NCBI GenBank assembly: GCA_030762895.1
Contig: CM061069.1
Coordinates: 90,405,548-90,469,547, forward strand
Length of the DNA stretch: 64,000 nucleotides
Origin: Sophora flavescens
Taxonomy: Eukaryota; Streptophyta; Magnoliopsida; Fabales; Fabaceae
Reading direction: 5' to 3'
This document shows positions 1 to 11,190 of this stretch, in pieces. A program made the position numbers and the translations under genes. The first letter of the stretch is position 1. Every line of letters begins with the position of its first letter. The notes beneath the pieces are model-generated. The model saw only the letters and a list, made by a program, of their open reading frames with translations, was not told the DNA's origin and ran no database searches.

Positions 1-179
1 TATGAGTGTTCCTTAGATTTTCTTTAGCCATCTGCTTCTATTTTTGGGTGTCATGAAATAGGCATGGAACTTTAGGAAGATGTAGTATACGAGATTGTAA
101 CTTTAATCAAATCTTGCTTGATTTAGTGACAAATAATCTTGACATTTAGTGCTAATAGTAATTGTTGGTAAAATTGTGT

Positions 180-390
180 TGGAATTTTTAGTGGCAATAA
201 AAAAAAATGGGTAAATGAGCTTATAAGGCAATTCAAGAATCATATTTAATAGCAATTAAAATTGCCGGCAATAATTGCCGTTATAGCTTTTGACTTTTAG
301 CGGCAATTAATTGGGTCTTTACCAGTTTTCTTTATAATTGCCGCTAAAGGATAATTGCCACTAAAAGTGTATTTTGGTGTATTTTGCTTT
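180..390. repeat. Short inverted and direct copies of an AATTGCCGCTAAA-like motif
   Basis: The motif TTTTAGCGGCAATTAATTG and its reverse (AATTGCCGCTAAAGG, ATTGCCACTAAAAG) recur several times here. Dense short motifs in both orientations are typical of the subterminal region of CACTA (En/Spm) transposons, which is the likely source. No transposase is visible and the left end is outside the window or decayed. Positions 1-180 hold nothing recognisable. Confidence 0.35.
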
Positions 391-398
391 TAGTTTTT

Positions 399-590
399 GT
401 CACGGCAGTGATGGGCATCACGGCCTGGCCGTGACAACTTCTGCCTTGAATGTTGCTTCACTAAATGGTCTGTCACGGTCGTGATGGGTATCACGGCCTG
501 GCCGTGACAGATTCTGCCTAGAAGGGGTCTGGCTCAGTTGACATGTCACGGCCGTGATGGGCATCACGGCCTGGCCGTGACAGATTCTGA
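399..590. repeat. Three tandem 73-bp units carrying paired palindromes
   Basis: Units begin at 399, 472 and 545, an exact 73-bp period. Each begins with a 12-bp palindrome (TCACGGCCGTGA or a one-base variant), then TGGGCA or TGGGTA, then a longer hairpin TCACGGCCTGGCCGTGA with 7-bp perfect arms. The rest of each unit is unrelated filler. The same two palindromes occur in the LTRs at 13.5, 20.1 and 61.1-61.9 kb, so this is probably LTR-derived sequence, perhaps carried within the adjoining CACTA-like element. Confidence 0.85.
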
Positions 591-599
591 CTTTTCATT

Positions 600-960
600 C
601 TTTCGTGGGAAATCCGTCCCAAATCCGTTGGGAAACAAAAATAAATCTGTCCGAAATCCGTCCGAACAATAACCAACAAAATCACAACATCCGTCCCAAA
701 TCCGTTGGAAAACAAAAATAAATCCGTCCGAACAATAACCAAAATCCGGATTTTCACGTTGTCCATATTCCGTCCGCAATCCGTCCGTAAATATTTTCGG
801 ACAGAATTTGGGACGGATTTTATAATTTCCCACGAGGCTTTTTCAGAAGGGTGCCATTCCGTCCGAAATGAATTATCCGTCCGAAATCCGTCCGAAATTT
901 GTCCAATTTTCGTCCGAAATCCGTCTGAAATTTTGTTCGAAAATGATGGATTTCTAGTAG
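600..960. mobile_element. CACTA-like element end with CCGTCC(G/C)AAAT subterminal repeats
   Basis: The stretch is packed with degenerate copies of ATCCGTCCGAAAT and ATCCGTCCCAAAT. It ends at 948-960 with GGATTTCTAGTAG, the reverse complement of CTACTAGAAATCC, which resembles the CACTA-family terminus CACTAC(T/A)AGAAA. Coding sequence of a Copia pol resumes immediately at 961, which suggests that the element inserted into that Copia. The small open frames over this stretch are low-complexity translations of the repeats and are not genes. Confidence 0.45.
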
Positions 961-1583
961 GAATTTTGTACATATCTTGAGTCAATTCATGTAGGAACCT
1001 AGGCAAGGCCATTGGGAGGCTGCAATGAAAGTACTGAGATATCTGAAGTCTTCACCAGGCCAGGGCATCATTCTGCCCAAAGACAACAACTTGGAGCTAT
1101 CTGCCTTTTGCGACTCTGACTGGGCAGCATGCCCCCTGACCAAAAAATCCACATCAGGCTACTTGATGAAGCTGGGAACTGCACCTGTATCCTAGAAGAC
1201 TAAGAAGCAAGTAACTGTGTCAAGGTCCTCAAGTGAAGCAGAGTATCGGGCCTTGGTACATGCCACTATTGAGGTTCTGTGGCTTAGAGGGTTGCTGAAA
1301 AGTCTGCAGCTAAAGTGTGATTCCCCAACCATCATCCATTGTGATAATCAGGCAGCCACCCACTTAACCGCAAACCCTGTCTTCCATGAAAGGACAAAAC
1401 ACATAGAGGTTGACTGCCACTTCATTAGGTAACACATTCAAGCTGGACAAATCACACCACAGTACATTCCAACAAAGGCTCAATAAGCTGACATCTTCAC
1501 CAAAGCTCTAAGGACAAAGAAGTTTCAGGAGCTTGCTGATAAGATAGGAGTTCATAACCCATGTAATCCAATCTTGAGGGGGA
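961..1583 (+). pseudogene. Ty1/Copia pol remnant: RNase H and 3' end
   Basis: Conceptual translation gives the end of a Copia polyprotein: connection domain (LSQFM, PRQGHW, MKVLRYLK), then RNase H with CDSDWA, KSTSGY, the SSSEAEYRAL block, HCDNQAA and the terminal HIEVDCHFIR and ADIFTKAL motifs. The acidic residues expected for RNase H (CDSD, EAEY, CDN) are present. The frame is broken by in-frame stops near 987, 1195, 1429 and 1483, so it is dead. Everything upstream (gag, protease, integrase, RT) is missing, cut off by the CACTA-like end at 960. The motif style fits the Ale/Retrofit side of Copia, but the lineage call is loose. Confidence 0.85.
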
Positions 1584-1870
1584 GTAATGAAAATGATTAA
1601 TGAAAATGAAACTTAGTTGTTTTTAAGTTTTTTTTTGTTTTATATTCTGGGCCACCTGTTTGGGCTGGGCCTTTGGCCTCTGTTGTGCTTGTTAAACAAC
1701 TTGGCTAACAGATCTAGCTAGTTGTGTAGATTCAATTAGGGTTCTGTTAGACTTTTCTTGTTTTGCTTCTTCTCTCAGTTGCTATAAAGAAAAGCAACTC
1801 TTCTGTACCAAATTGTTTTTTTATTCAATAATATTTCTTGAGGTGTTATTCAGAAAAGCTTGTTTCTATT
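1575..1870 (+). mobile_element. PPT and probable 3' LTR of the Copia remnant
   Basis: A polypurine tract TTGAGGGGGAG (1574-1584) directly follows the pol remnant, as expected upstream of a 3' LTR. The LTR would begin at about 1588 (TGAAAATGATT). It contains a CTATAAAG TATA-like box near 1781 and an AATAAT polyadenylation-like signal near 1828. No clean CA end or TSD could be fixed, so the right border is approximate. Confidence 0.5.
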
Positions 1871-1984
1871 AGGATCAAATGCTAAAAGTGCTATATTTTC
1901 AGGGATTGAAAACATATTTAATCCTATATTATTAAAGGAATTTCATTATATTAACAACTAAATGGTATATCAACTATCCTTGTG

Positions 1985-2165
1985 GACTGTATCTCGGGAT
2001 GACAATTTTACCCGTACCTGCGGATATCAGCGAGTAAAATCCGTAACGTGCACGAGGCGGGGGTCTTAATGGGTACCCATGGGTAAATTAAACAAATATT
2101 TTTTTTACCCGTTTGTTAGCGGGCCGGGACGGGTATTGAGGTACCCGTACCCGATGTGAAATTAC
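1985..2165. repeat. GGGTACCC/CCCGTACC-rich segment, possible element end
   Basis: Dense GGGTACCCATGGGTAA, ACCCGTACCTGCGGAT and GGTACCCGTACCCG words occur here. Related words, partly inverted (CCCATGATACCCATTTAAA), occur at 3495-3513 beyond the PPR fragments. The two stretches may be the ends of one element enclosing the PPR copies, but I could not delimit TIRs or a TSD. Confidence 0.3.
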
Positions 2166-2221
2166 AAGAATGACCCTATTTTATAACCATAAGTCACTTA
2201 TCCATTTCTATTTATGCCTAT

Positions 2222-3212
2222 TTGTCGTTCTCGGTCACTCGCCCTTCATCTCACTTGCAAACATCTCACACTCTGGCTTTTGTTTATCGAATGGGACACA
2301 AGTATTGTATTTCTCTGGTATATTGGTGTAGAAATGTTTTCTATATTAAACAAGTTCGTGATCATGCGATAGTCGTGAATGGAACATTCCAAGACCTTTT
2401 TGTTGTAAACAAGCTCCTTTACACCTATAAACATCACAATGCCATCGATGATGCTCATTCCTTATTTGATGGAATGAAAATGAGAGACCCCATAACTTGG
2501 AGCATCATGGTTGGTGGTTTTGTCAAGCTCGATGACCAACTCAGTTACTATGCCACCTTTAGGGAGGTTCTAAGATCCAGTGCTAGACCTGATAACTATA
2601 CTTTGTATGCTGTTATAAGAACTTGCAGAGACAAAAAAGACCTTCAAATGGGTCGTGTGGTCCATGACGTTGTGTTCAAAAATGGGTTGCATTTAGATCA
2701 TATTTTTTGTTCCTCTTTGGTGGACAACTACTAGAAATCCAGCCTATAGAGACAAAAAAATAGGTCACTAAGGTAAGAAAATCGGTCATTAAATGATTTA
2801 GTGACCGAATCAGAGACCTATTTTTTTCAGTATCTAAATCATTGTGGCTAATATGCAGAGACCAATTTAGTGACTGATTTTTCAGAGATGAATTTAGTGA
2901 CCAATTTTAGTGACTGATTTAGTGATCCATTTCAGGCACCAATTTAGAGACCGATTATAGCAACTTATTTAGAGACCGGTTTTGGACACTGGTTTAGACA
3001 CCGATTTTGGTGACCAATTTAGTGACTAATTTTAGACACCAATTTAAAGACCAATCTTAGTGACCGATTTAGTGACTTTGTTTTATGAATTAGTGACAAA
3101 TTTGGAGACTACTTTTAGTGACTAATTTTGCCAAGTGTGTGGTGATTGAGGATGTTTAACAGTGATTTGAGAGAATCCGTGGATACCAACGATACCCGTG
3201 GATATCCGTAAT
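2222..3212 (+). pseudogene. PPR protein gene fragment, copy 1 (interrupted)
   Basis: Residues encoded from about 2380 read as pentatricopeptide-repeat sequence of the plant PLS class: NKLLYTYKHHNAIDDAHSLF, then DPITWSIMVGGFVK, then the degenerate RPDNYTLYAVIRTC and GRVVHDVVFKNG repeats. PPR proteins normally bind organellar RNA, but this is only about three repeats. Coding stops at 2733 where a CACTA-like end begins. The missing continuation (GCCAAGTGTGTGGTGATTG) resumes near 3133 and runs to about 3212 with in-frame stops. The fragment therefore carries a roughly 400-bp insertion and is non-functional. No start context or targeting peptide was identified. Confidence 0.75.
2728..3132. mobile_element. 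CACTA-like terminal fragment inside PPR copy 1
   Basis: The insert begins with CTACTAGAAATCC (2728-2740) and is then almost entirely degenerate repeats of TTTAGTGACCGATTT and TTTAGAGACCAATTT. Short repeated motifs behind such a terminus are typical of CACTA subterminal regions. Copy 2 of the PPR fragment lacks it, which gives a precise empty-site comparison: GTGGACATGTATGCCAAG at 3373-3390. No transposase is present and the opposite terminus is not distinct, so this is a deletion derivative. Confidence 0.55.
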
Positions 3213-3215
3213 TTT

Positions 3216-3470
3216 GGTTCTAAGATCTGGTGTTAGACCTGATAACTTTACTTTATATATTGTTATAAGAACTTGCAGAGACAGAAAGGACCTTCAAATG
3301 GGTCGTGCGATCCATGATGTTGTGTTAAAAAATGGGTTGTATTTGGATCTTTTTTTTTTTTGTTCCTCTCTGGTGGACATGTATGCCAAGTGTGTGGTAA
3401 TTGAGAATGTTCAACAGTGATTTGAGAGAATCTATGGACACCCTTGATACTCGTGTGTATCCGTAAAACC
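3216..3470 (+). pseudogene. PPR fragment, copy 2 of a tandem duplication
   Basis: Positions 3216-3470 repeat 2566-2730 plus 3133-3212: both start at GGTTCTAAGATC and end near GTATCCGTAA. The translation again shows RPDNFTLYIVIRTC, GRAIHDVVLKNG and SSLVDMYAKC, about one and a half PPR motifs. A run of T (3350-3361) adds codons to the repeat. It stops at 3418-3420. It has no start codon context and is not a stand-alone gene. Confidence 0.75.
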
Positions 3471-3539
3471 TGCTAAATACTAGTCTCGACCCATGATACC
3501 CATTTAAAAGCGCATTCATAGGAAATTAATATTACCATG

Positions 3540-4263
3540 ATTTTTTTATTATTATGTTTTCCCTAAAAACATTTCCATGGGAGGGGGTAGGAATCCTAGT
3601 TTCCCCCTTGGGAAGGTTTTTATTTTTTTGAAAAGATTATACGTTAAACTATTAATATTAATTTATGTTAAAATATATGTTTGTTTGAGAGAAAAGAACC
3701 CCAGTATAATATCAATACATAAACAAATATCAGTATGCACTATTACTTTAAATTTTAACATTTTTGTAACATGTTTTTTCGATTAATCCATATTCGAGGA
3801 TATTTTTTTTTTTAAAAAATACTAACATTTCCAAGATGCCCTTGAACTAAATATGTGAATCAAGAATTCCTGAATAACATTACCATAGACGTTTGGTATC
3901 TGGAATTTTTTATTCCCAGACAAATTGCTTTTCTGGGAATCCCATTCCCGGGCATAGAGTTTTCCCACCATCACACATGAGAATAGAGTTTTCTCAAGTT
4001 TCTAACTATCATTCACTAATTTTATTCCCAGGAATCTTTTATGCCTGAGAATAAATTTTTAAAACTTGTAACAAACATTGGAAACTTTTATTCCCATGCC
4101 AACATTCCCGGGAATGTTTTTTCAAACTTGTAACAAACACTACCTAAATGTTTAAGCCCGATATTTAATTGGTATGCACCGTTAGTATAATTTATATTGT
4201 CAATCAATTATAAATTATCACATCTGTCAAAAAAATTTATAAAATATCAAATCATCAAAAATA
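3540..4263. other. Gene-free AT-rich spacer with decayed MITE material
   Basis: No coding signal. 3890-4145 has repeated TTCCC(A/G)GGAAT words bounded by inverted-like TTTGGTATC and AACAAACACTACC, suggesting an old hAT-type MITE. 4165-4215 contains GTCAATCAATTATAAATT, resembling the MITE family seen again near 51.1 and 54.3 kb. Both calls are weak. Confidence 0.35.
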
Positions 4264-4511
4264 ATTTTTTTTTTTTGACAAAAGGCAACTACTGCATTTC
4301 ATTCATAATCAAAGAGGCAATACATGTAGGGATATCGAAGAAACAACGAGGACTAGCATAATCAATGGCCACCCTTGCTAGGTTATTGAGCAACCATATT
4401 AGCTAACCTCCTAGAGAACTCGACATGAGAGTTTTGAAAACGAGACAAATGTAAAGCCTTAGAAAAAGAAATAGTTGCACCAAACTAAGTGACGTCAACA
4501 GAAACATAATG
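4264..4511 (-). pseudogene. 3' end of LINE (RNase H C-terminus and poly-A), detached
   Basis: Read on the minus strand this ends in poly-A (the T run 4264-4275 on +). It encodes the tail of a plant L1-type RNase H domain (FSRRLANMVAQ, cf. the usual LANxVAH). Several stops interrupt it. It is the continuation of the minus-strand LINE at 23415-25540. The two parts were separated by the Copia element at 4512-23414, as shown by the TAATG duplication at 4507-4511 and 23415-23419. Confidence 0.8.
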
Positions 4512-5875
4512 TGTTAAGTCTCTAAAATGTCTGATGTGCATTTCCCTAAGTTTTGATAAAAACTAAACATTGGTTAATGATTTAATTAACCTTTGTATTG
4601 GTTGTTAATCTGTCTACCAGTGTGCAGATCAAAATAGTAAGAAGTCACCTTCTCACCTATCTGCCCACATAGATGACCACCTGTCTGGAGAAGCAAAAGT
4701 CAACCCGTCTGCTGACTAGGATTATTGATTTTCTGCATTGAAGTTTCAACTTGTCTTCTGATAAGTTCCTACTTGTCTGAGGTTCTTCAATGAAGAACCC
4801 AAGTACAAAAAGCTTTTGGAAGCTGTCCCCTCATACAGAAGACTCTGAAGCTCTCTCTTTCTTAATCTCACGCTTATCAAGAAAAGTCAGAAGTCATTCT
4901 CACAGGCAACCTAGGAAATCAGAGATGAAGTCCAATTAAAGAATGTTTCCAATATACTTTATTCCCTAGTACTCTTGGTTATTACACGAAAAGGGAAATG
5001 TACTCTGAAAAGTAAAAAAGCATTCTGCACAACTCTGATTTGGCTACTGCACGATGCATAAAGCCATGATCCTTCTTGTTAGAGTACAACCAACGTTCCT
5101 ATTGCATTAATGACCGTCCAGAACGACTCTATTGCATTTAATGAAGTTCTGCTTGAAGCCAACATTTGAAGGAATGTCTCTAACGGATCTCAAATGCTTG
5201 AAGGCTATAAATACAGAAGTCATTGAAGATGAAGATACACAACACACAACATTAAAAGAGCCACTACTCTGTGCATTTATTTCTTCATTCTTTCAATCTG
5301 TATTTGTCAATCATTTGAAGTTATTACGTAGTCTTTCCTAAGATTACATTTAATCCACCGAGTGTTAGTGAAAGAACTGGCTGTCTCACTGTATTTATTA
5401 CAAACAAACTTCTCAAACAAACCTGAGTGAGCCTGAAGAGGCTAGGTGTGCAAAGAATACTTGTCTTGGAGCCTGAAGAGGCTAGGTGTGCAAACAATAC
5501 TTGGAGTCTGTAACCTGATCAGTTATAGTGGATAAAACTTGGTGCTGCCAAAGACTGGACGTAGCTCTTTGTGTTGAAGAGTGAACCAGGATAAATAGCT
5601 GTGTTAATCTCTCTTCCCTTGCACTCTTTAGTTGTTTTGATTATATTATCTGCTCTCTAACTAAAGGGGCTAAAAAGTGTGAATAACAAACTTGTTTTCA
5701 AGTTGTCTGCTTGTGTATTTTTCTGCTAAAGTCTCATCAGACAGGTCACCTGTCTGTGCAGTGTTCTCTCACTTGTCTTAACCTAACTTCTGTGTGCAAA
5801 ATGTTTTCAACTTTATTTTAAATTATGATAAACACAATTCATCCCCCCTTCTCGTGTTTATAGTTGTCTATTTCA
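4512..5875 (+). repeat. 5' LTR of Copia element 1
   Basis: Begins TGTTAAGTCTCT and ends GTCTATTTCA. The promoter TATA box is TATAAATA at 5206-5213. A 40-bp unit beginning GAGCCTGAAGAGGCTAGG is tandemly repeated twice around 5430-5500. It differs from the 3' LTR at scattered sites; I counted 3 mismatches in the first 60 bases. That makes it older than the nested Gypsy, whose LTRs look closer to 1% apart. Confidence 0.92.
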
Positions 5876-5877
5876 GT

Positions 5878-5890
5878 TGGTATCAGAGCT
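5878..5890 (+). other. Primer-binding site, initiator tRNA-Met type
   Basis: TGGTATCAGAGCT begins two bases after the 5' LTR. This is the standard plant Copia PBS complementary to the 3' end of initiator tRNA-Met. The identical site is found at 30214 in element 2. Confidence 0.9.
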
Positions 5891-5945
5891 CAGCCTCTGG
5901 GTTGAGCATCTAAAAGTGTAGAGGTAAATGTCCTGAAGAATAGAC

Positions 5946-8900
5946 ATGACTGCTGGAGCTAGTTCAAGTGGAAGTCACCAGACTGAAGGAGCTTCCCTAA
6001 CCAGAACTCAATTCTTCAATGGAAAAAACTACAACTATTGGAAAGATAAATTTCAATGGTTCATTCTATCTACAAACTCTGATCTCTGGGATGTCATCAT
6101 TGATGGTCCATTCAATGATGACACTGACAAGTCAAAAGCTCAGTGGACCCCTGCAGAAAAGGCAAAATGGGAGCTGAACCACAAAGCCAGATACAATATC
6201 ATTTGTGCTCTCAGTATTGAAGAATTTGAAAAGGTTTGTGCCTTTGATTCCGCTAAAGAAATATGGGATACTTTAACTGTCACACATGAAAGAACAACCA
6301 AAATCAAAGAATAAAAAATTGTCATACTTGTCAGAAAGTATGAACTGTTTCTCATGGAGGAAGGAGAATATGTTGCTCAGATGATAGGAAGGTTCTAAAC
6401 TATCATCAATGACCTAAAATCTCTTGGTAAAATTTATACTAATGCTGATAATGTTGGAAAGATACTAAGGAGTCTACCTAAGCAGCGGAGACCTTTGGTC
6501 ACTGCTATTTCCCAAGCCAAGGATCTTACTACCTTGACTATGGATGAACTTCTTGGTACACTCACTGTTCATGAGCAAGAACTTGGAGATGAAATTGCTA
6601 CATAGAAGGGCAAGTCAATTGCTCTAAAGGCTAATCAAAAGTCAATAATAGCTTCCAAGGCTCTGAAGGCGGACGAGTCATCTAGTGATGCTGACCTGTC
6701 TGAACCCGAGGATTCTGAAAGTGATGAAGAATTGTCTCTCCTAACCAGGAAGATAAAGCTTCTCTTACAGAAAAAGAAGTTCAGAAAGGTTAATCCATTC
6801 AGAAGGTTCAACAAGGACAAGAACTTCAAAGAATCCACTTCAACATGCAAGAGTTCAATTGTCTGCTATGAGTGCAAGAAGCCTGGTCACATCAAAGTTG
6901 AATGTCCTCAACTTAAGAAAGCCCTTTTTAAGAAGTTCTTCAAAAAGAAGAAGAAAGGGATGATGGCTACTAGGGAGGATCTGGAGTCAACATCTTCTGA
7001 TGAAGAGACAGAGGAAGAAGCTAATCTCTGTCTGATGGCCAACATTGACTCAGATTCAGATGATGAGGTACATTCTGACTACGAGGAATTACTTGATGCC
7101 TGTGAGGAGTTGCTGGAGGAATCCAACTGCTTATCTAAGGCCTTCAAATCCCTCAAGAGAGAGTATGTAAAGCTCATCAGTGAGCATAAACAGAAATCTC
7201 AAGAGTGTGAGAAGCTGGCCAAAGAGAACAGTAAGCTGAAGACTGAAAAGTCTGATGAAGCTAAGATCTAAAGTGAAATATCACAATCTGAAGAAGTTGA
7301 AAAACTTCAAAAGAAAGTGGAAGAGATCACTTCTGATCTTGCCAAATTTGTTAATGGCAGAGACAATCTGACTAAGTTGCTTGGCTGTCAGAGACACTCC
7401 CTTAACAAAGAAGGTATTGGATATGTCCATCAGGACATCTAAAAGTATCAACTAAAACTTCTAAAGTGTATGTTAAGTCAACAATAAATAAATCCACACC
7501 TGTCTGTAACTTCTGTGGAAAAAATGGACATGTTATGTCTAAGTGTATCCATAAGAAGAGAAGGAAGTCTTCACAGACTCCTAGAACTAACAGAAAAGGA
7601 CCCAGAAATCTATGGGTACCTAAAGACCAAATAATTTCTATTGCAGATGTCCTTAATAGGACAAAGAAAACACCACTGTTGATACCTGAATAGTGGTTGC
7701 TCGCGACACATGACAGGAGAAAGGTCTATGTTCCTAGACCTCCAACTTAAGAAAGGAGGATATGTTGCTTTTGGAGGCAATCAGAAAGGGAACGTTATAG
7801 GCATTGGTACTATTGGTAGTAAACCCCCTCTTCCCTCTATATCTAATGTTCTTATCGTTGAAGGATTAAGACACAATTTGCTTAGCATAAGCCAATTATG
7901 TGACAGTGCATTTGATGTTTTCTTTACCAAGGATTTATGCATAGTTAAAGACTGTAGTGGCAAAACCCTTTTTTCGACTAAAAGGTAACAAAATATGTAT
8001 AAGATTGAACTGATTGATATCTCAGATCAAAATGTAACATGTCTGATGTCTAAAGAGGATGAAAGATGGTTATGGCATAAGAAACTAAGACATGCTAGTA
8101 TGAAACTAATTTCTAAACTGAAAAAGGATAACCTTGTGAGATGATTGCTTGATATCAGTTTTAAGAAAGATGTCTTGTGTGATGCATGTCAGAGAGGTAA
8201 ACAAATAAAATCAAGTTTCAAATATAAAAATCAAGTATCAACCTCTAGACCTCTTTAGTTGTTACACATGGATCTGTTTGGACCAGTTAGTGTTGCTAGC
8301 CTGGCTGAAAAAAAATATGGATTTGTCATAGTTGATGACTACTCTAGATTTACATGGGTACTCTTCTTAACCCACAAGGATGAGTCTTTTAATGCTTTCT
8401 CAGTATTATGCAAAAGAGTACAAAATGAACAAGGTTTCTGTATCTCTACCCTTAGAAGTGACCATAGGGGAGAATTTGAAAATGAGCAGTTTAGATAGTT
8501 CTATGAGGAGAATGAGATCTCTCACAATTTCTCTACACCTAGAACTCCACAACAAAATGGAGTGGTTGAGAGAAAGAACAAATCTCTGCAAGAGATGGCT
8601 AGATCTATGCTCAATGAGAATAATCCCCCAAGTACTTCTGGGCAGAAGCAGTAAACACTGCATGTTATGTACAAAATAGAATACTTATTAGGCCTTTTCT
8701 AAAGAAGACACCTTATGAATTGTGGAAAGGTAAGGTAATAGCCCCAACATATCTTATTTTCATGCATTTGGTTTTGAATGCTTCGTTCTAAATACTAAGG
8801 ATCAACTTGGAAAGTTTGATTCCAAAGTAGATAAAGGTATTTTTGAAGGATATTCTGAAATGTCTAAAGCATTTAGAATTTACAATTCAAGAACTTTTGT

Positions 8901-10730
8901 TATTGAAGAATCTATTCATATTAAGTCCAATGATGGTTTAAAGACTTATAAGAAACTATCAGATCTAGAAGATGATCTTGCAGGTCTTGATATAAACAAA
9001 TCAAAAAGTCAACAGCCTGATCTGACCAAGACAGAACCTATGATTGATCCAGACAGACAAGTTGAGCAAACAAGTCAGCAGATGAGTCAACAGACAGGTC
9101 AAGATCTTCATGATGATCTCAAAAGGGACTGAAAGTTCAAAAGTCATCATCCTAAGGATCTTATTATTGGAAATCCCTCAGAAGGAGTAAGAACCATATC
9201 CACTTTAAGAGAATCAAGCAATATGGCCTTTATGTCAGAAATAGAGCCAAAACGCATTGAAGAAGCTCTTGAGGATGAAAGCTGGGTTCTTGCTATGCAA
9301 GAGGAACTCGACCAGTTTACCAGAAATGATGTCTGGACACTTGTCTCAAAACCCAAAAACAAACCTGTTATTGGAACAAGATGGGTCTTCAGAAACAAAT
9401 TGGATGACGATGGCAAGGTTGTCAGAAATAAGGCAAGGTTAGTAACTCAAGGCTATAACCAACAAGAAGGTATTGATTATACTGAAACCTTTTCACCTGT
9501 AGCTAGAATAGAAGCTATCCACATACTAATGTCATATGTTGCACAACACCAAATCACTCTTTTTCAAATGGATGTAAAAAGTGCTTTTCTAAATGGTATA
9601 ATTGAAGAAGAAGTGTATGTTAAACAACCCCCTTGTTTTGAAGATACTAATAAACCAAATCATGTTTTCAAACTTAAAAAGGTATTATATGGTTTGAAAC
9701 AAGCACCTAGAGCATGGTATGATAGACTTAGTTCTTTTCTCATGCATAATGGATTTACTAGAGGACAAGTAGATACTACATTGTTTAAGAAAAGTTCTAA
9801 AGAGAATTTTATTATAGTCCAAATATATGTTGATGATATTATTTTTGGAGCAACTAATGAAAAGCTGTGCAGGGAATTTTCCAAGCTAATGTAAGCAGAA
9901 TTTGAGATGAGCATGATGGGAGAATTAAAGTTTTTCCTTGGATTACAAATCAAACAAACAAGTGATGGAATCTACATCCATCAACAAAAGTATACCAATG
10001 AGATACTCAAAAAGTACAAAATGGAAAGTGCCAAATTAATGAAAACTCCTATGAAACCAAATGTAAAACTAAGCAAAGATGATGAAGGTAAAAAGGTAGA
10101 CCAAATTGTCTACAGAGGTATGATTGCCTCTCTACTGTACGTAACTTCAAGTAGACCCGGCATTCAGTTTAGTGTTTGTATGTGTGCTAGATTCCAATGT
10201 AACCCAAGAGAATCTCATCTTAAAGTTGTTAAAAGAATATTTAGATATTTACTTGGGACTACTAATCTTGGTTTGCTGTATCTAAGATCAAAAGAATACA
10301 GATTAGTGGGATTCTGTGATGCTGATTTTACTGGAGACAGAATAGAAAGAAAAAACACTGGTAGAGGATGTCGCTTCATTGGAGCAAGCTTAGTCTCCTG
10401 GTCAAGCAAGAGGCAGACAACTATTGCCTTGTCTACTGTTGAGGCAGAATACATTTCAGCTGCTAGTTGCTGCTCTCAACTCTTATGGGTAAAACATCAA
10501 CTTGAGAATTACTCTATTTATGAGCATAACATATATGTGTGGTGCGATAATTCTAGTGCCATATGCTTAACTAAAAATCCAATTCAACATTCTAAGTCTA
10601 AGCATATTGAAATCAAACTTCACTTTATAAGGGATTATGTTCAGAAAGGTATCTTTGACATTAAGTTTGTTAAAACTGAAAATCAATTGGCTAATATTTT
10701 CACTAAACCATTAGCAGAAGAAAGGTTTTA
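5946..10730 (+). pseudogene. Copia gag-pol polyprotein, element 1 (decayed)
   Basis: The gag ATG is at 5946. In order: gag core; CCHC zinc knuckle CYECKKPGHIKVEC (about 6863-6905); an acidic, coiled-coil-rich stretch; a second knuckle CNFCGKNGHVMSKC (about 7510-7551); protease (about 7690); HHCC and integrase core (HMDLFGP, VDDYSRF, RSDHRGEFEN, QQNGVVERKN, 8060-8640); RT (QMDVKSAFLNG, YGLKQAPRAWY, YVDD near 9826-9837); and RNase H (FCDADF, STVEAEYISAAS, WCDNSSAI, 10315-10720). The protease active site reads NSGCSRHM where element 2 has DSGCSRHM, so the catalytic Asp is lost. At least ten nonsense changes and some frameshifts interrupt it, so it cannot encode working enzymes. Confidence 0.9.
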
Positions 10731-10735
10731 ATTTA

Positions 10736-11190
10736 TTAGAGATAATCTAAACATGCATTGCATTGTTGAATGACATGTCTGATAATTAACCTGTCTATGC
10801 TACCTGTCTTATGTTTTTATATCACTTGTCTATGTTACATGTCTGACCATGCTGAGTCATAATGCTAGAACTGAACAGTTTTTGTTAAAATGGTTATTAA
10901 TTATTTAATACCATTTATTAATCTGAAGCTAATCATGTGCACGACAGTTTTTATCTTGAAACCATGTTTTCATAATGTCTAAAGTGGGTGATGTAGTTCC
11001 CCACGTAAATCATACCGTTTTAAAATAAAAAATGTTTTATTTCTCTTTCCTGCCTTAATGACTATAAAAGACCAAGAGTCATAAAGGTTCAACCTTTACA
11101 TTTTCAATCTCTAAAAATCTCTCCATCTTCGTATTCTCCTCTGTCAAACCCTTCTCTCTTACAAAACCCTAGAAACTCATTCTCTCTGAA
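10736..11190 (+). promoter_or_regulatory. Pol to env-like spacer with a plausible internal promoter and leader
   Basis: After the pol remnant comes AT-rich sequence, then TATA box CTATAAAAG at 11062-11070. About 30 bp later a CT-rich leader follows, with repeated TCTCTC words and AAACCCTA (telo-box-like) at 11164-11171, and then the ATG at 11191. TATA, a start site 25-35 bp downstream and a pyrimidine-rich leader ending in ATG is the usual layout of a plant pol II promoter. Element 2 has neither this segment nor the ORF behind it. That it is functional is an inference. Confidence 0.5.

Noticed and set aside
518..1012. 164-codon minus-strand frame with FRTDG repeats
   Set aside because: Pure translation of CCGTCCGAAAT subterminal repeats, partly running into antisense Copia.
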